Shown piece by piece: positions 36,807-46,953 of a DNA stretch of 64,000 bases; within the stretch, counting starts at the first letter, position 1, and each line of letters starts with the position of its first letter. Made by a program: the position numbers and the translations under genes. Origin of the DNA: Gammaproteobacteria bacterium (GTDB lineage Bacteria > Pseudomonadota > Gammaproteobacteria > Xanthomonadales > SZUA-36); NCBI GenBank assembly GCA_030431095.1, contig JAUIJU010000007.1, positions 1 to 64,000 of the forward strand. The letters are read 5' to 3'. Below the pieces are notes generated by a model that was given only the letters and a program-made list of their open reading frames with translations, did not search any database and had not been told where the DNA came from.

Positions 36807-39407
36807 ATGTCAGCGCCAGCCAGCGAAGCCCTCAGCGGCCACACTCCCCTGATGCAGCAGTTCCTGCGCATCAAGGCCGACTTCCCCAATACCTTGTTGT
36901 TCTTCCGCATGGGGGATTTCTACGAGCTGTTCTACGACGACGCGCGCCGCGCGGCCGGGCTGCTGGACATCACCCTGACCACCCGCGGCGAGTCCAACGG
37001 GCAGCCGATTCCCATGGCCGGCGTACCGCACCACGCGGCCGACGCCTACCTGGCGCGCCTGCTGAAGAAAGGCGAATCGGTGGCCATTTGTGAACAGGTG
37101 GGTGATCCGGCCGCCAGCAAGGGCCCGGTGGAACGCGAGGTGGTGCGCATCGTCACCCCGGGCACCGTCACCGACGAGGCCCTGCTGGAAGAGCGCCGCG
37201 ACAACCTGCTGGCCGCCGTGGCCTCGCACCGCTCGAAACTGGCCCTGGCCTGGCTGGACCTGGCCGCGGGCCAGTTCCACGTGCGCGAACTGGCCTCCGC
37301 GGACGAACTGGACACGCAGCTCGAACGGCTGCAAGCGGTGGAATTGCTGGTGGCCGAGGACAGCCCCCTGGGGGAGCGCCTGTCCCGCCGCGGCGCCCTG
37401 CGCCGTCGCGCGCCCTGGCACTTCGAAACCCCGGCCTGCGCCGGCCTGCTGAACGAGCAGTTCGGCACCCGCGACCTGTCCGGCTTCGGCATCGGGGACA
37501 AGCCCGCCGCCATCGCGGCCGCCGGCGCCCTGCTGCAGTACGCCCAGGAAACCCAGCGCGGCGCCCTGCCCCACCTGCAGGGCCTGACCCTGGAGCAGGC
37601 CGGCACGCAGCTGCACCTGGACGCGGCCACGCGCCGCCACCTGGAAATCCTGACCCACCCGGAAGGCAACGAGGCGCACACCCTGGTGGGGGTGATGGAC
37701 AGTTCCATCACGCCCATGGGCGGACGGCTGCTGCGCCGCTGGCTGGTCAACCCGATTCGCGATCGCGCGCGCCTGGGCCGCAGACACCGCGCCATCGACG
37801 CGCTGGCCAACACCGGCGTACTGGAGGCACTGCGCGAAACCCTGCGCGGCGCCGGCGACGCGGAACGCATTCTCAGCCGCGTGGGCCTGGGCTCGGCGCG
37901 GCCGCGCGACCTGTCCACCCTGCGCGGCACGCTGGGCGCCCTGCCGGTGCTGCACGAGGCGCTGGCCGGCGGCGGTCACGAGGAACTCGAGGCGCTGCGC
38001 CAGTCCATCCAGCTGTTCCCCTCGGTGCACGAACTGCTGCAGCGGGCCCTGGTGGACGAGCCGCCGGTGCTGGCGCGCAACGGCGGCGTGATCGACGAGG
38101 GTTACGACCCGGAACTGGACGAGCTGCGCGGCCTGTCGGACAACGCCAACGCCTTCCTGCTCGACTACGAGCAGAAGGAGAAGGACGCCACCGGAATCGC
38201 CAACCTCAAAGTGGGTTACAACCGGGTGCACGGCTATTACATCGAGATTTCTCGCGCCAACGCCGACAAGGCCCCCACGCACTACACGCGGCGCCAGACC
38301 CTGAAGGCGGCGGAACGCTACATCACCGAGGAACTGAAGGAATTCGAGGACAAGGTGCTGTCGGCCCGGGAGCGCGCCCTGGCGCGCGAGCTACACTGCT
38401 ACGAGGGCCTGGTCACCGAGCTGCAGGCCTGCCTGCCCGGCCTGCAGGCCATGGCCGCGGCGCTGGCCCGCCTGGACGTGCTCTGCGCCTTCGCCGAGCG
38501 CGCCCTGGCCCTGCAGTTCTGTCGCCCCGAGCTGGTGGAAGACCCCGGCTTCGATATCCACCAGGGCCGCCACCCGGTGATCGAAGCGGTGCAGGACGAG
38601 CCCTTCACACCCAACGACATCCGCCTGGACCCGGAGCGCCGCATGCTGGTGGTCACCGGCCCGAACATGGGCGGCAAGAGCACCTACATGCGCCAGACCG
38701 CGCTGATCGTGCTGCTGGCCCACGCCGGCAGCTGGGTACCGGCCACGGCGGCGCGCATCGGCCAGGTGGACCGCATCTTCACGCGCATCGGCGCCGGCGA
38801 CGACCTGTCGCGCGGGCGCTCGACCTTCATGCTGGAAATGACCGAAACAGCCAACATCCTGCACAACGCCACCGAACACTCGCTGGTGCTGATGGACGAA
38901 ATCGGCCGTGGCACCAGCACCTACGACGGCCTGGCTCTGGCCTGGGCCTGCGCGGATCACCTGGCGACCCGGGTGCGCGCCTTCACCCTGTTCGCCACGC
39001 ACTACTTCGAGATCACCCAGCTGGCCGTCGAACGCGAGGGCGTGTTCAACGTGCACCTCACCGCCGTGGAGCACGGTGAGCGCATCGTGTTCCTGCACGC
39101 GGTGGAGGAAGGCCCGGCCAGCCAGAGCTACGGCCTGCAGGTCGCGGCCCTGGCCGGCGTGCCGGCGGCCGTGCTGAAGGCCGCGCGGCGGCACCTGGAG
39201 CAACTGGAGGCGCAGGGGGACTCGGGGCCGCAGATGAACCTGTTCGGCCAGATTTCGACGATCGACGAAAAGGACGATCCGGAAAAAACTGTCCCGGCCA
39301 ATGACGTTCTGCGCGAAGCGCTGGATGCACTCGACCCGGACGAGCTCACGCCCAAAGAAGCGCTGAACGCGCTCTACCGCCTCAAGGATCTGCCCGCGGC
39401 GGACTAG
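36807..39407 (+). CDS. mutS: DNA mismatch repair protein MutS
   Basis: 866 residues from the ATG at 36807; the frame is open far upstream, but this start gives the family N-terminus ([36 protein letters not shown]), which carries the Phe-X-Glu mismatch-reading motif near residue 37. The ATPase has [20 protein letters not shown] (Walker A near 620), [19 protein letters not shown] and [21 protein letters not shown]. The C-terminal beta-clamp/tetramer region contains QMNLFG. Its stop overlaps the convergent hslR stop by 4 bp. Confidence 0.98.
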   Translation: MSAPASEALSGHTPLMQQFLRIKADFPNTLLFFRMGDFYELFYDDARRAAGLLDITLTTRGESNGQPIPMAGVPHHAADAYLARLLKKGESVAICEQVGDPAASKGPVEREVVRIVTPGTVTDEALLEERRDNLLAAVASHRSKLALAWLDLAAGQFHVRELASADELDTQLERLQAVELLVAEDSPLGERLSRRGALRRRAPWHFETPACAGLLNEQFGTRDLSGFGIGDKPAAIAAAGALLQYAQETQRGALPHLQGLTLEQAGTQLHLDAATRRHLEILTHPEGNEAHTLVGVMDSSITPMGGRLLRRWLVNPIRDRARLGRRHRAIDALANTGVLEALRETLRGAGDAERILSRVGLGSARPRDLSTLRGTLGALPVLHEALAGGGHEELEALRQSIQLFPSVHELLQRALVDEPPVLARNGGVIDEGYDPELDELRGLSDNANAFLLDYEQKEKDATGIANLKVGYNRVHGYYIEISRANADKAPTHYTRRQTLKAAERYITEELKEFEDKVLSARERALARELHCYEGLVTELQACLPGLQAMAAALARLDVLCAFAERALALQFCRPELVEDPGFDIHQGRHPVIEAVQDEPFTPNDIRLDPERRMLVVTGPNMGGKSTYMRQTALIVLLAHAGSWVPATAARIGQVDRIFTRIGAGDDLSRGRSTFMLEMTETANILHNATEHSLVLMDEIGRGTSTYDGLALAWACADHLATRVRAFTLFATHYFEITQLAVEREGVFNVHLTAVEHGERIVFLHAVEEGPASQSYGLQVAALAGVPAAVLKAARRHLEQLEAQGDSGPQMNLFGQISTIDEKDDPEKTVPANDVLREALDALDPDELTPKEALNALYRLKDLPAAD

Positions 39408-39787
39408 CCGTCCCGCTCCTGCCGAAAGCGGATGATCTGGCGACGCTGGCGCTTGTCGGGGCGCCGGTCCCGGTCACCCATGGCGGCGCGTTCGGCCTTG
39501 CGGCGCTCGACCTGGGCCTCGCGCTGAACGCGGCTCTCTTCGGTTTCCTCGTACAGTTTCTGCGCCTCCGGGGCCGGCCCCCGACGCTCCGACAAGTCCC
39601 GCACCTGCACCACCCAGGTTTCCTCGCCGCGCTGAATGCGCAGTTCGTCCCCTACCTCCAGGATTTTTGCCGGCTTGGTCCGGGCGTCGTTCAGGCGCAC
39701 CTTGCCGCCCTGCACGGCGGCGCGCGCCAGGGAGCGGGTCTTGAAGAAGCGGGCCGCCCAGAGCCACTTGTCGATACGCACGGTCAT
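39404..39787 (-). CDS. hslR: S4-domain ribosome-associated heat shock protein 15
   Basis: 127 residues (E. coli Hsp15 133). The S4 RNA-binding domain is [52 protein letters not shown], followed by a highly basic tail ([27 protein letters not shown]). In E. coli it rescues stalled 50S subunits carrying peptidyl-tRNA after heat shock. It converges on mutS. Confidence 0.93.
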   Translation of the reverse strand: MTVRIDKWLWAARFFKTRSLARAAVQGGKVRLNDARTKPAKILEVGDELRIQRGEETWVVQVRDLSERRGPAPEAQKLYEETEESRVQREAQVERRKAERAAMGDRDRRPDKRQRRQIIRFRQERDG

Positions 39788-39907
39788 GGGTCGAAGCGAT
39801 CCTGGATCAAGGTCGCCCCATCATAGGAGCACGCCTCCGCCTCATCCAGGCAGGAGCAGAGAATCCAAGACCAGGGCGCGTACAGCAATCGCGGCCATTC
39901 TCGAGAG

Positions 39908-40447
39908 CTACTGGTCGCGCCGGGTTTCGCGCCAGTTGTCGAATGCCATATTTCCTGACTGCACGTCTTCCCAGGTGATTCGGTTGTAGATGAAGGCCAC
40001 CTCTTCGCGGGTCACTCCCTCGGGACCCTTGGGGCGTGCGTGGCGAACCGAGACGATCCGCGCGTCATTGAGGGTGATGACATGGTACGGTGCGCGCGCG
40101 CCATTGGTGTCGGTCCGGAAAAAATGCAGGGTCAGTTCGGGAATGGTGCCATTGCGGGCCAGGGTGTCGGCCAGGAGTGGCGTGGCCAGGTCCAGATCCT
40201 TGGTGATGATGACCGGCGTGTGCTGTACCGCCCCCCGGGGCAGGCCAGTACCGTCCCCGAAGTCCCGCGACACCTCGTGTTGAAAAGCCAGAACTTCGAT
40301 GGACTCCTCGAGACCCACCAGCGTGACCGGTCCCTTGATCTCACCCGAGGTGTTGCTGTCGAAGGGCGGAATGAAAATCTGTTCCTGACCGCTGGCCGAC
40401 GTTACGGTCAGCACGGAGACGAGAACGGCGGCGACAAAACGAATCAT
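39908..40447 (-). CDS. Exported Hcp-like (T6SS tube-fold) protein
   Basis: 179 residues. A signal peptide (MIRFVAAVLVSVLTVTSASGQ) precedes a domain with the pattern of Hcp1 proteins: IEVLAFQHEVSRDFGDGTG, HTPVIITKDLDLATPLLADTLARNG, LTLHFFRTDTNGARAPYHVITLNDARIVSV, and a final EEVAFIYNRITWED. Classical Hcp is cytosolic and lacks a signal peptide, and no other type VI secretion gene is in the window. It is therefore more likely an exported Hcp-fold protein of unknown role than a secretion tube. The assignment rests on pattern, not on an alignment. Confidence 0.68.
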   Translation of the reverse strand: MIRFVAAVLVSVLTVTSASGQEQIFIPPFDSNTSGEIKGPVTLVGLEESIEVLAFQHEVSRDFGDGTGLPRGAVQHTPVIITKDLDLATPLLADTLARNGTIPELTLHFFRTDTNGARAPYHVITLNDARIVSVRHARPKGPEGVTREEVAFIYNRITWEDVQSGNMAFDNWRETRRDQ

Positions 40448-40596
40448 GGCGACTGACCCCGGTGCGTAAGGTGTCTCTCCAGAATAGCACCGGGCCCACC
40501 GGATTGCCGAAGTCGACTGGCCGACAGCCCCGGCGGGCCGCGACGGTACGCGGCCTTCACGGTGTCTCGGTGAACGCCCGGGTAGTCGTCGGCCTG

Positions 40597-42486
40597 TCAG
40601 CCCACCAGCAGCGTGTTGATCCGCGCCACGAACGCTGCCGGATCCTCCAGCTGGCCGCCCTCGGCCAGCACGGCCTGGTCGTGGACGATGCGGGTCCAGT
40701 CTTCGAATGATTCGCCCTCCGCCTCGGACAGTCGCTCGAGTAGCGGGTGCCCCAGGTTGACCTCCAGCGTGGGCTTGCTGTCCGGCAGTTCCTGGCCCGC
40801 CTGTTCCAGCATGCGCTTGAGGTGCAGAGCCATGTCGTGCTCGCCCAGCACCAGGCAGGCGGCGGAGTCGGTGAGTCGCTTGCTGGCGCGCACGTCCGCC
40901 ACGGCATCGCCGAGCACGTCCTTCATGCGCTTGAGCACCTCCGGCGTTTCCGCGTCCTCTTCCTCCGTCTCGCTGTCCTCGCCCAGGTTCACGTCCCCCT
41001 TCGCCACGGACTTGAGCGGTTTGCCGTCAAACTCGGGGAAGTAGCCCATCATCCATTCGTCGATGCGCTCGTGCATCAGCAGCACCTCGATGCCTTCCTT
41101 GCGGAACAGTTCCAGGTGCGGGCTGTGCTGTGCAGCCTTGAGGTTGTCGGCGGTGATGTACCAGATGGTGTCCTGGTCCGCTTTCATGCGCCCGACGTAG
41201 TCATCCAGGGACACCACGTCGCCGGCGCTGACGTCCTTCGTTGAGGTGAAGCGCAGCAGCTTCGCCACCTTTTCCTGGTTGCCCATGTCCTCGACGATGC
41301 CTTCTTTCAGCACCGTACCGAACTGGTCCCAGAAGGTGGCGAACTTGTCCGGCTCGGTGTTGGCCAGGCGCGTCACCAGGTCCAGGCTGCGCTTGACCAC
41401 CGCGGCGCGGATCTTGCGCACCTGCTCGTTCTCCTGCAGCAGTTCGCGCGACACGTTCAGGGGCAGGTCGCGCGAATCCACCACGCCGCGCACGAAGCGC
41501 AGGTAGTGCGGCAGCAGCTGCTCCGCCGCGTCCATGATGAACACGCGTTTCACGTACAGCTTCAGGCCGTGGCGCTCGTCACGCTGCATCATGAAGTCCA
41601 GCGGCGCCTTACCGGGAACGTACAGCAACGACGTGTAGTTCTGCGCGCCCTCGACATGGTTGTGCGCCCAGGCCAGCGGATCGTCGTTGTCGTGGGTCAG
41701 GTGCTGATAAAAGCCCGTGTAGTCCTCGTCGGCAATGTCCGACTTGGGCAGGGTCCACAGCGCGGACGCCTGGTTGACCGTGTTCCACTCCACGGTGTCG
41801 TCGCCGCCCTCTTCTTCCGACGGCGTGGTCTCTTTCAAGCGGATGGGGAAGCCGATGTGGTCGGAGTACCGGTTGACCAGCGAGCGCAGGGTCCAGGCCT
41901 GCAGGAATTCGTCCTCGCCCTCCTTCAGGTGCAGGATCACTTCGGTGCCACGCCGCGGCAGCTCGATGTCATCCACCTGGTAGGTGCCGTCACCCGCGGA
42001 TTCCCAGCGCACACCCTCGCCCGCATCGCCGCCGGCATGGCGCGTGAGCAGGGTCACGTTGTCGGCCACGATGAACGAAGCGTAAAAGCCGACGCCGAAC
42101 TGCCCGATCAACTGCTCGGCGGAGTCGCCGTCCGCGGACTCGCCGCCATTCGCTTTCAGCTGCTCGAGATAGCGGCGCGTGCCCGAACGGGCGATGGTGC
42201 CGATATTCTCGACCACCTCGTCCCGGGTCATGCCGATGCCGTTGTCGCGGATGATCAGCAAGCGCTTGTCCGGATCCGCCTCGATCTCGATGCGAAGTTC
42301 CGGATCGTCCGCCAGCAGGGCGTCGTCCTGCAGGGCCTCGAAGCGCAACTTGTCGCAGGCATCGGAAGCGTTGGAGATCAACTCCCTGAGAAAAATCTCC
42401 TTGTTGGAGTACAGGGAGTGCGTCATCAGGTTCAGGACTTCCTGAACCTCGGCCTGGAAGGCGTGTTTCTCGGCGGTCTGGGTCAT
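40597..42486 (-). CDS. htpG: Hsp90-family chaperone HtpG
   Basis: 629 residues from the ATG at 42486 (a GTG four codons earlier is possible). The GHKL ATPase domain shows LYSNKEIFLRELISNASDACDKLRF, RDNGIGMTRDEVVENIGTIARSGT and QLIGQFGVGFYASFIVAD. The middle domain has the catalytic-loop Arg region (LPLNVSRELLQENEQVRKIR), and a C-terminal dimerisation domain is complete. A sigma-32-like promoter lies in the gap upstream (separate entry). It lies downstream of rplS on the same strand. Confidence 0.98.
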   Translation of the reverse strand: MTQTAEKHAFQAEVQEVLNLMTHSLYSNKEIFLRELISNASDACDKLRFEALQDDALLADDPELRIEIEADPDKRLLIIRDNGIGMTRDEVVENIGTIARSGTRRYLEQLKANGGESADGDSAEQLIGQFGVGFYASFIVADNVTLLTRHAGGDAGEGVRWESAGDGTYQVDDIELPRRGTEVILHLKEGEDEFLQAWTLRSLVNRYSDHIGFPIRLKETTPSEEEGGDDTVEWNTVNQASALWTLPKSDIADEDYTGFYQHLTHDNDDPLAWAHNHVEGAQNYTSLLYVPGKAPLDFMMQRDERHGLKLYVKRVFIMDAAEQLLPHYLRFVRGVVDSRDLPLNVSRELLQENEQVRKIRAAVVKRSLDLVTRLANTEPDKFATFWDQFGTVLKEGIVEDMGNQEKVAKLLRFTSTKDVSAGDVVSLDDYVGRMKADQDTIWYITADNLKAAQHSPHLELFRKEGIEVLLMHERIDEWMMGYFPEFDGKPLKSVAKGDVNLGEDSETEEEDAETPEVLKRMKDVLGDAVADVRASKRLTDSAACLVLGEHDMALHLKRMLEQAGQELPDSKPTLEVNLGHPLLERLSEAEGESFEDWTRIVHDQAVLAEGGQLEDPAAFVARINTLLVG

Positions 42487-42522
42487 GCTGGGTCTCACCC
42501 GTATGTGTTCAACTGTCCGGTG

Positions 42523-42552
42523 AGATTGGGTGACTCCCGCGTCGTTTCAAGT
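42523..42552 (-). promoter_or_regulatory. Heat-shock (sigma-32 type) promoter of htpG
   Basis: On the minus strand CTTGAAA (42546-42552) and CCCAATCT (42523-42530) are separated by 15 bp. This closely matches the sigma-32 consensus CTTGAAA, 11-16 bp, CCCCATNT. It ends 36 bp before the htpG ATG, whose product is a classical sigma-32 regulon member. Confidence 0.75.
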
Positions 42553-42571
42553 TTCGGGACGCAACGCCAGC

Positions 42572-42922
42572 TTAGCCGGCGTTGAGCTTTTCCTTGATCC
42601 GTGCGCTCTTGCCTTCGCGACCGCGCAGGTAGTGCAGCTTGGCGCGGCGTACGTCGCCCTTGCGCTTGACCACGACCGAGTCGATCAGCGGGCTGTAGGT
42701 CTGGAACACGCGTTCCACGCCGGTGCCGTGAGACATCTTGCGCACGGTGAAGGCGGAGTTGAGGCCGCGGTTACGAATGGCGATGACCACGCCCTCGAAA
42801 GCCTGCAGGCGTTCGCGGTTGCCTTCTTTCACCTTCACGTTGACCACCACGGTGTCACCGGGGGCGAACTTCGGAAGGTCTTTTTCCATCTGTTCCTGGT
42901 TGATTTCGTCAATGATGTTCAT
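42572..42922 (-). CDS. rplS: Ribosomal protein bL19
   Basis: 116 residues (E. coli 115). [61 protein letters not shown] and [49 protein letters not shown] are conserved L19 sequence. It lies at the 30S-50S interface. Last gene of rpsP-rimM-trmD-rplS. Confidence 0.99.
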   Translation of the reverse strand: MNIIDEINQEQMEKDLPKFAPGDTVVVNVKVKEGNRERLQAFEGVVIAIRNRGLNSAFTVRKMSHGTGVERVFQTYSPLIDSVVVKRKGDVRRAKLHYLRGREGKSARIKEKLNAG

Positions 42923-42958
42923 TGCTCTGTCCTTTCCTGAAGGGCCTGCCGGCCCCGG

Positions 42959-43729
42959 TTAATCGTGTTCTGTGTCCAGCTCGCCGATGAATTCCTCGAG
43001 CAGAGCCCGGGCCTCGCCATCCAGCGTCCTGCCTTCCAGCAGGTCGGGCCGCCGCTGCCAAGTCCGGCCCAGGGCCTGTTTGCGCCGCCAGCGGCGAATG
43101 GCGCCGTGGTCGCCCGAAAGCAGCACCGGCGGCACCGTCCGGCCCTCGTGTTCCACGGGCCGTGTGTAGTGCGGGTGGTCCAGCAGGCCGTCCGTGAAGG
43201 AGTCCTGCTCGGCCGACTGCGCGTCACCCAGCACGCCGGGCAGCAACCGCAGCACCGCGTCCATCAACACCCCGGCGGCGAGTTCGCCGCCACTGAGCAC
43301 GTAGTCGCCGATGGACCATTCCTCGTCGACTTCCTGCGCCACCAGGCGCTCGTCGATGCCTTCGTAGCGCCCGCAGACCAGGATCAACCCGTCGCGTGCC
43401 GCCAGTTCGCGCACCCCGGCCTGGTCCAGCGGCCGGCCCTGGGGGCTGAGCAGGCTGACCCGGGCGTTCGGGTTGGCCGCCCGCGCCGCGCGGAGGGTCC
43501 GGCCCAGCGGTTCCACCGCCATCACCATTCCCGGTCCGCCGCCGTAAGGCCGGTCGTCCACCGTGTTGTGGCGATCGCGGGCATAGTCCCGCGGGTTCCA
43601 GGTCTCGAGTCGGGCCAGCCCGGACTCGAAGGCCCTGCCCGTCACGCCCAGTGTGGCCAGGCCACGCAGTTCGTCCGGGAACAGGGTGACCACGTCGAAG
43701 CGTTTCGGCCGTGCCGGCGCCTCAGTCAT
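42959..43729 (-). CDS. trmD: tRNA (guanine-N1-)-methyltransferase
   Basis: 256 residues. SPOUT knot enzyme making m1G37 in tRNAs. [50 protein letters not shown] and [32 protein letters not shown] cover the AdoMet-binding knot. The ATG at 43729 overlaps the end of rimM by 8 bp. Confidence 0.98.
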   Translation of the reverse strand: MTEAPARPKRFDVVTLFPDELRGLATLGVTGRAFESGLARLETWNPRDYARDRHNTVDDRPYGGGPGMVMAVEPLGRTLRAARAANPNARVSLLSPQGRPLDQAGVRELAARDGLILVCGRYEGIDERLVAQEVDEEWSIGDYVLSGGELAAGVLMDAVLRLLPGVLGDAQSAEQDSFTDGLLDHPHYTRPVEHEGRTVPPVLLSGDHGAIRRWRRKQALGRTWQRRPDLLEGRTLDGEARALLEEFIGELDTEHD

Positions 43730-44225
43730 CGGGGTGCCAGTCCACGTGGATGGTCCCGTTGTCCAGGTCCACCGACCGCACCACCTGTTCGTTGACGAAA
43801 GGAACCAGTCGTTCCCGCTCGCCCGCCAGCACCATCACGTCGTTGGCGCCGGTTTCAATCATTTTGATCACCCTGCCCAGGGAAATCCCGTCACGGTTGA
43901 TCACTTCCAGGCCCACCAGGTCGCTCCAGTACCACGAGCCCTCGCCACTTTCGGGCAGCGCGCCGCGCGGAAAGCGAATCACCTGGCCGACCAGGGCGCG
44001 GGCCTGTTCCGGCCCGTCCACGCCCGGCAGGGCCGCGATCAGCGTCTTGCCGTGCGGCTGGCCGCCGGCGATGCGCACCTCGCGTTGATCCTCTCCCAGC
44101 AACCAGGGCTGGTAATCCAGGATGGCCTCGCGCGGGTCGGTGTGCGAATGCACCTTGACCCAGCCCTTGAGGCCGTGGACGCCGGATACGTATCCCAGCG
44201 TGACGTTGGGACCGCTCTCGCTCAC
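43722..44225 (-). CDS. rimM: 16S rRNA maturation factor RimM
   Basis: 167 residues, GTG start. The N-terminal RimM domain is [31 protein letters not shown], and the C-terminal PRC-barrel is [48 protein letters not shown]. It binds ribosomal protein uS19 and assists 30S head assembly. Starts 19 bp after rpsP. Confidence 0.97.
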   Translation of the reverse strand: MSESGPNVTLGYVSGVHGLKGWVKVHSHTDPREAILDYQPWLLGEDQREVRIAGGQPHGKTLIAALPGVDGPEQARALVGQVIRFPRGALPESGEGSWYWSDLVGLEVINRDGISLGRVIKMIETGANDVMVLAGERERLVPFVNEQVVRSVDLDNGTIHVDWHPDD

Positions 44226-44244
44226 GGCGCCCGGTCTTACCGGG

Positions 44245-44499
44245 TCAGGAAGCAGCCGCTCCGCGGGCTTCGACGACCAGGTGCTTCACGCGCTCGCTGA
44301 GCTGTGCGCCCACGCCGGTCCAGTAGTCCACGCGCTCGAGTTCGAGACGCAGGCGCTCTTCCTGGCCCTTGGCAACGGGGTTGAAAAAGCCGATGCGCTC
44401 GATCCTGCGACCGTCACGCTTGTTGCGGCTGTCCGTCACCACGATGTGGTAGAACGGCTTCTTCTTGGCGCCGGAGCGCGACAAACGAATCTTTACCAT
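44245..44499 (-). CDS. rpsP: Ribosomal protein bS16
   Basis: 84 residues from the ATG at 44499 (E. coli 82): [20 protein letters not shown] is the family N-terminus, followed by [51 protein letters not shown]. First gene of the rpsP operon. Upstream on the same strand a -10-like TAGAAT is at 44674-44679. Confidence 0.99.
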   Translation of the reverse strand: MVKIRLSRSGAKKKPFYHIVVTDSRNKRDGRRIERIGFFNPVAKGQEERLRLELERVDYWTGVGAQLSERVKHLVVEARGAAAS

Positions 44500-44673
44500 G
44501 GTGGTTGAACCTGTCTCTTCATTGGCCCGCAGCCGGTGCGGCGGGCGTATCCCAGGGTGGTCGGAAACGCTTCCGCCCACCGTTCCATTCCGTCGTACGC
44601 GCCGCGGCGGCCCCCGGGGACCCACCTTGAATCGCGCACAGCCAAGCCCTGAAGCGGACTCAGGAAACCGCGT

Positions 44674-44679
44674 ATTCTA
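44674..44679 (-). promoter_or_regulatory. Probable -10 element for the rpsP operon
   Basis: TAGAAT on the minus strand lies 174 bp ahead of rpsP in the 348-bp gap between rpsP and the divergent acetyltransferase. A convincing -35 at 16-18 bp is not seen. The rest of the gap shows no gene on either strand. Confidence 0.4.
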
Positions 44680-44847
44680 ACCCGAAACAGCGCAAAAGAA
44701 AACAACGACTTGACCTTTCCGACAGATCACGGCGCACGCGGGCAGCCGCGTCCAAGCGCACCATGAATCAAGCACTTGCCGCTCACCGAGGCCTTGGCTA
44801 ATCTGGACCGGACGGCGCCACGTGCCAGCGCTGCCGGACACAGGCTC

Positions 44848-45384
44848 TTGAACACCAGCGGATTCACCATTGAAACCCCCAGGCTGCTGCTGCGCGAATT
44901 TCGTGAAGACGACGCGGAGGCCCTGTTCCGCCTCAATTCCGACCCGGAAATCATGCGCTATACCGGCGACACGCCGTTCACCGACCCGGCCTCCGCCCGC
45001 CATTTTCTGCACCACTACGACGACTATGCACGCAACGGCTTCGGCCGCTGGGCCGTGACCCGGCGCAGCGACGGCGAATTCATGGGGTTTTGCGGCCTGC
45101 GTCGCGACCCGGACAGTGGCGAAGTGGACCTGGCCTTCCGCCTGTTCCGCAAATTCTGGGCCAGCGGCTACGCCACCGAGGCCTCGAGCGCCTGCCTGCA
45201 GGCCGGCTTCGAGGACTTCGGCCTGGCCGAGATCGTCGGACGCGCCATGCGCGAGAACCTGCCCTCGATTTCCGTCCTGCAGAAGCTGGGCATGAAGTAC
45301 CGCGACATGGTGGAGGACGACGGCGAGTTCTGGCTGGTGTACGCGGTGGGGGCGGAGCGGTTCATGCAGCGGGTGGAGGGTTAG
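44848..45384 (+). CDS. GNAT-family N-acetyltransferase (RimJ/RimL type)
   Basis: 178 residues if the TTG at 44848 is used; the frame is open to another TTG at 44776, so the start is unresolved. The later one places the family N-terminus FTIETPRLLLREFREDDAEALFRLNSDPEIMRYTGD near the start. Motif A is visible as YATEASSACLQAGFEDFGLAEIVGRAMRENLPSISVLQKLGM, the acetyl-CoA binding and alpha4 region. Substrate unknown; RimJ/RimL-like members acetylate protein N-termini or small amines. Confidence 0.88.
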   Translation: MNTSGFTIETPRLLLREFREDDAEALFRLNSDPEIMRYTGDTPFTDPASARHFLHHYDDYARNGFGRWAVTRRSDGEFMGFCGLRRDPDSGEVDLAFRLFRKFWASGYATEASSACLQAGFEDFGLAEIVGRAMRENLPSISVLQKLGMKYRDMVEDDGEFWLVYAVGAERFMQRVEG

Positions 45385-45496
45385 GGGGACGAGAGGGGTG
45401 ACCCGGTTGGCGTCAGGGCGGGTTTGGCCAGCGAGCCTCAACGCCCTCGGTGCCCAGCTCCCTCCTGCCGCCTACCGCGTGCCTTCCGCCCTCCGA

Positions 45497-46873
45497 CTAC
45501 CGCCGAAACCCGCCAGGCGGCCCACCCATGCCGCCCTGCATCCGCCCCAGTTGCTTCATCATCTTCGCCATGCCGCCCTTGCCGAACTTCTTCATCATCT
45601 TCTGCATCTGGCCAAACTGCTTCAGCATCTTGTTGACTTCCTGGATGCTGGTGCCGGAACCATTCGCGATACGGCGCTTGCGGGAGCCCTTGATCACATC
45701 CGGAAACTGGCGCTCCTGCGGCGTCATGGAGTTGATGATCGCCACCATGTGACGGGTCTGCCTGTCGTTGACCTGGCTCTTCACGTGGTCGGGCAGCTGG
45801 CCCATGCCGGGCAACTTGTCGGCCAGCGAACTCAGGCCACCCATCTGGTCCATCTGTTCCATCTGCGACTTGAAGTCCTCGAGGGTGAAACCGGAGCCGC
45901 GGCGAATCTTCCGGACCAGTTTTTCCGCCTTGTCCTGGTCCACCTTGCGGTGCACCTCCTCGACCAGCGAGAGTACGTCGCCCATGCCGAGAATGCGCGA
46001 TGCGATGCGGTCGGGATGAAACGGCTGCAGGGCGTCGACCTTCTCGCCGGCGCCGATGAACTTGATCGGCTTGCCGGTGACCTGCCGTACGGACAGGGCC
46101 GCGCCGCCGCGGGCGTCGCCATCGGTCTTGGTCAGCACCACGCCGGTCAGCGCCAGGGCCTCGTCGAAGGCGCGCGCGGTGTTGGCCGCGTCCTGGCCGG
46201 TCATGGCGTCCACCACGAACAGGATTTCCTTCGGCGAGACCGCTTCGGCGATCGAGCGCGCCTCGTCCATCATGGCCTGGTCGATCGCCAATCGGCCGGC
46301 AGTGTCCACCAGCAGGACATCCATGAACTGGCGCTTCGCCTCGGCCAGCGCCTCGGTGGCGATGTCCACCGGCGACTGTTCGGCGTCCGAGGGCTGGAAG
46401 GTGGCGTCCACCTGCCCCGCCAGGGTCTGCAGCTGCTGGATCGCCGCGGGACGATAGACGTCGGCGCTGACCACCATCACCTTCTTGCCCTGCTCCTTGC
46501 CGAGCAGGCGCGCCAGCTTGGCCGTGGTGGTGGTCTTGCCCGAGCCCTGCAGGCCGGCCAGCATGACCACCACGGGCGGCGCCGCGTTCAGGTCCAGCGA
46601 CTGGTTTTCCTCGCCCATCACGCGCACCAGCTCGTCGTTGACGATCTTGACCAGGGCCTGGCCCGGGGTCAGCGATTTGAGCACTTCCTGGCCCAGCGCG
46701 CGTTCGCGTACGTGGCCAATAAAATCCTTGACCACCGGCAGGGCCACGTCGGCCTCGAGCAGCGCCACGCGCACCTCGCGCAGGGCCTCGGCGATGGAAT
46801 CCTCGGTCAGGCGGCCCTTGCCGCGCAGGCGTGTGAGGGTGCCGGACAGGCGGTCGGACAGGTTGGAAAACAT
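45497..46873 (-). CDS. ffh: Signal recognition particle protein Ffh
   Basis: 458 residues from the ATG at 46873 (GGAG 6 nt upstream). The N domain begins MFSNLSDRLSGTLTRLRGKG; the GTPase has VVVMLAGLQGSGKTTTTAKLARLLG, VSADVYRPAAIQQLQTLAGQV, LLVDTAGRLAIDQ and LTKTDGDARGGAALSVRQVTGKPIKFIGAGEK. The Met-rich M domain carries the RNA-binding RKRRIANGSGTSIQEVNKMLKQF. It pairs with the SRP RNA at 21166-21280 for co-translational targeting. Divergent from the ypjD-type gene. Confidence 0.98.
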   Translation of the reverse strand: MFSNLSDRLSGTLTRLRGKGRLTEDSIAEALREVRVALLEADVALPVVKDFIGHVRERALGQEVLKSLTPGQALVKIVNDELVRVMGEENQSLDLNAAPPVVVMLAGLQGSGKTTTTAKLARLLGKEQGKKVMVVSADVYRPAAIQQLQTLAGQVDATFQPSDAEQSPVDIATEALAEAKRQFMDVLLVDTAGRLAIDQAMMDEARSIAEAVSPKEILFVVDAMTGQDAANTARAFDEALALTGVVLTKTDGDARGGAALSVRQVTGKPIKFIGAGEKVDALQPFHPDRIASRILGMGDVLSLVEEVHRKVDQDKAEKLVRKIRRGSGFTLEDFKSQMEQMDQMGGLSSLADKLPGMGQLPDHVKSQVNDRQTRHMVAIINSMTPQERQFPDVIKGSRKRRIANGSGTSIQEVNKMLKQFGQMQKMMKKFGKGGMAKMMKQLGRMQGGMGGPPGGFRR

Positions 46874-46913
46874 TCGCAGCTCCATTTCCCACAGCGGGGA
46901 GAATCGGTCAGGT

Positions 46914-46919
46914 ATTATA
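46914..46919 (-). promoter_or_regulatory. Probable -10 element of ffh
   Basis: Perfect TATAAT on the minus strand, 41 bp before the ffh ATG, in the 80-bp gap shared with the divergent ypjD-type gene. The -35 region is not clear (GTCAAT-like at a 17-bp spacing). Confidence 0.5.
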
Positions 46920-46953
46920 ACGGCCCATCATCGGCCATTGACCCCCTTCGCCC

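Noticed and set aside
36810-38282. 490-residue open frame antisense to mutS
   Set aside because: Shadow of mutS codon bias; Gln/Val/Ala-rich with no domain or ribosome-binding site.
45438-46892. 484-residue frame overlapping ffh on the same strand
   Set aside because: Shifted frame of ffh, Gly/Arg-rich low-complexity product; ffh itself is fully conserved.
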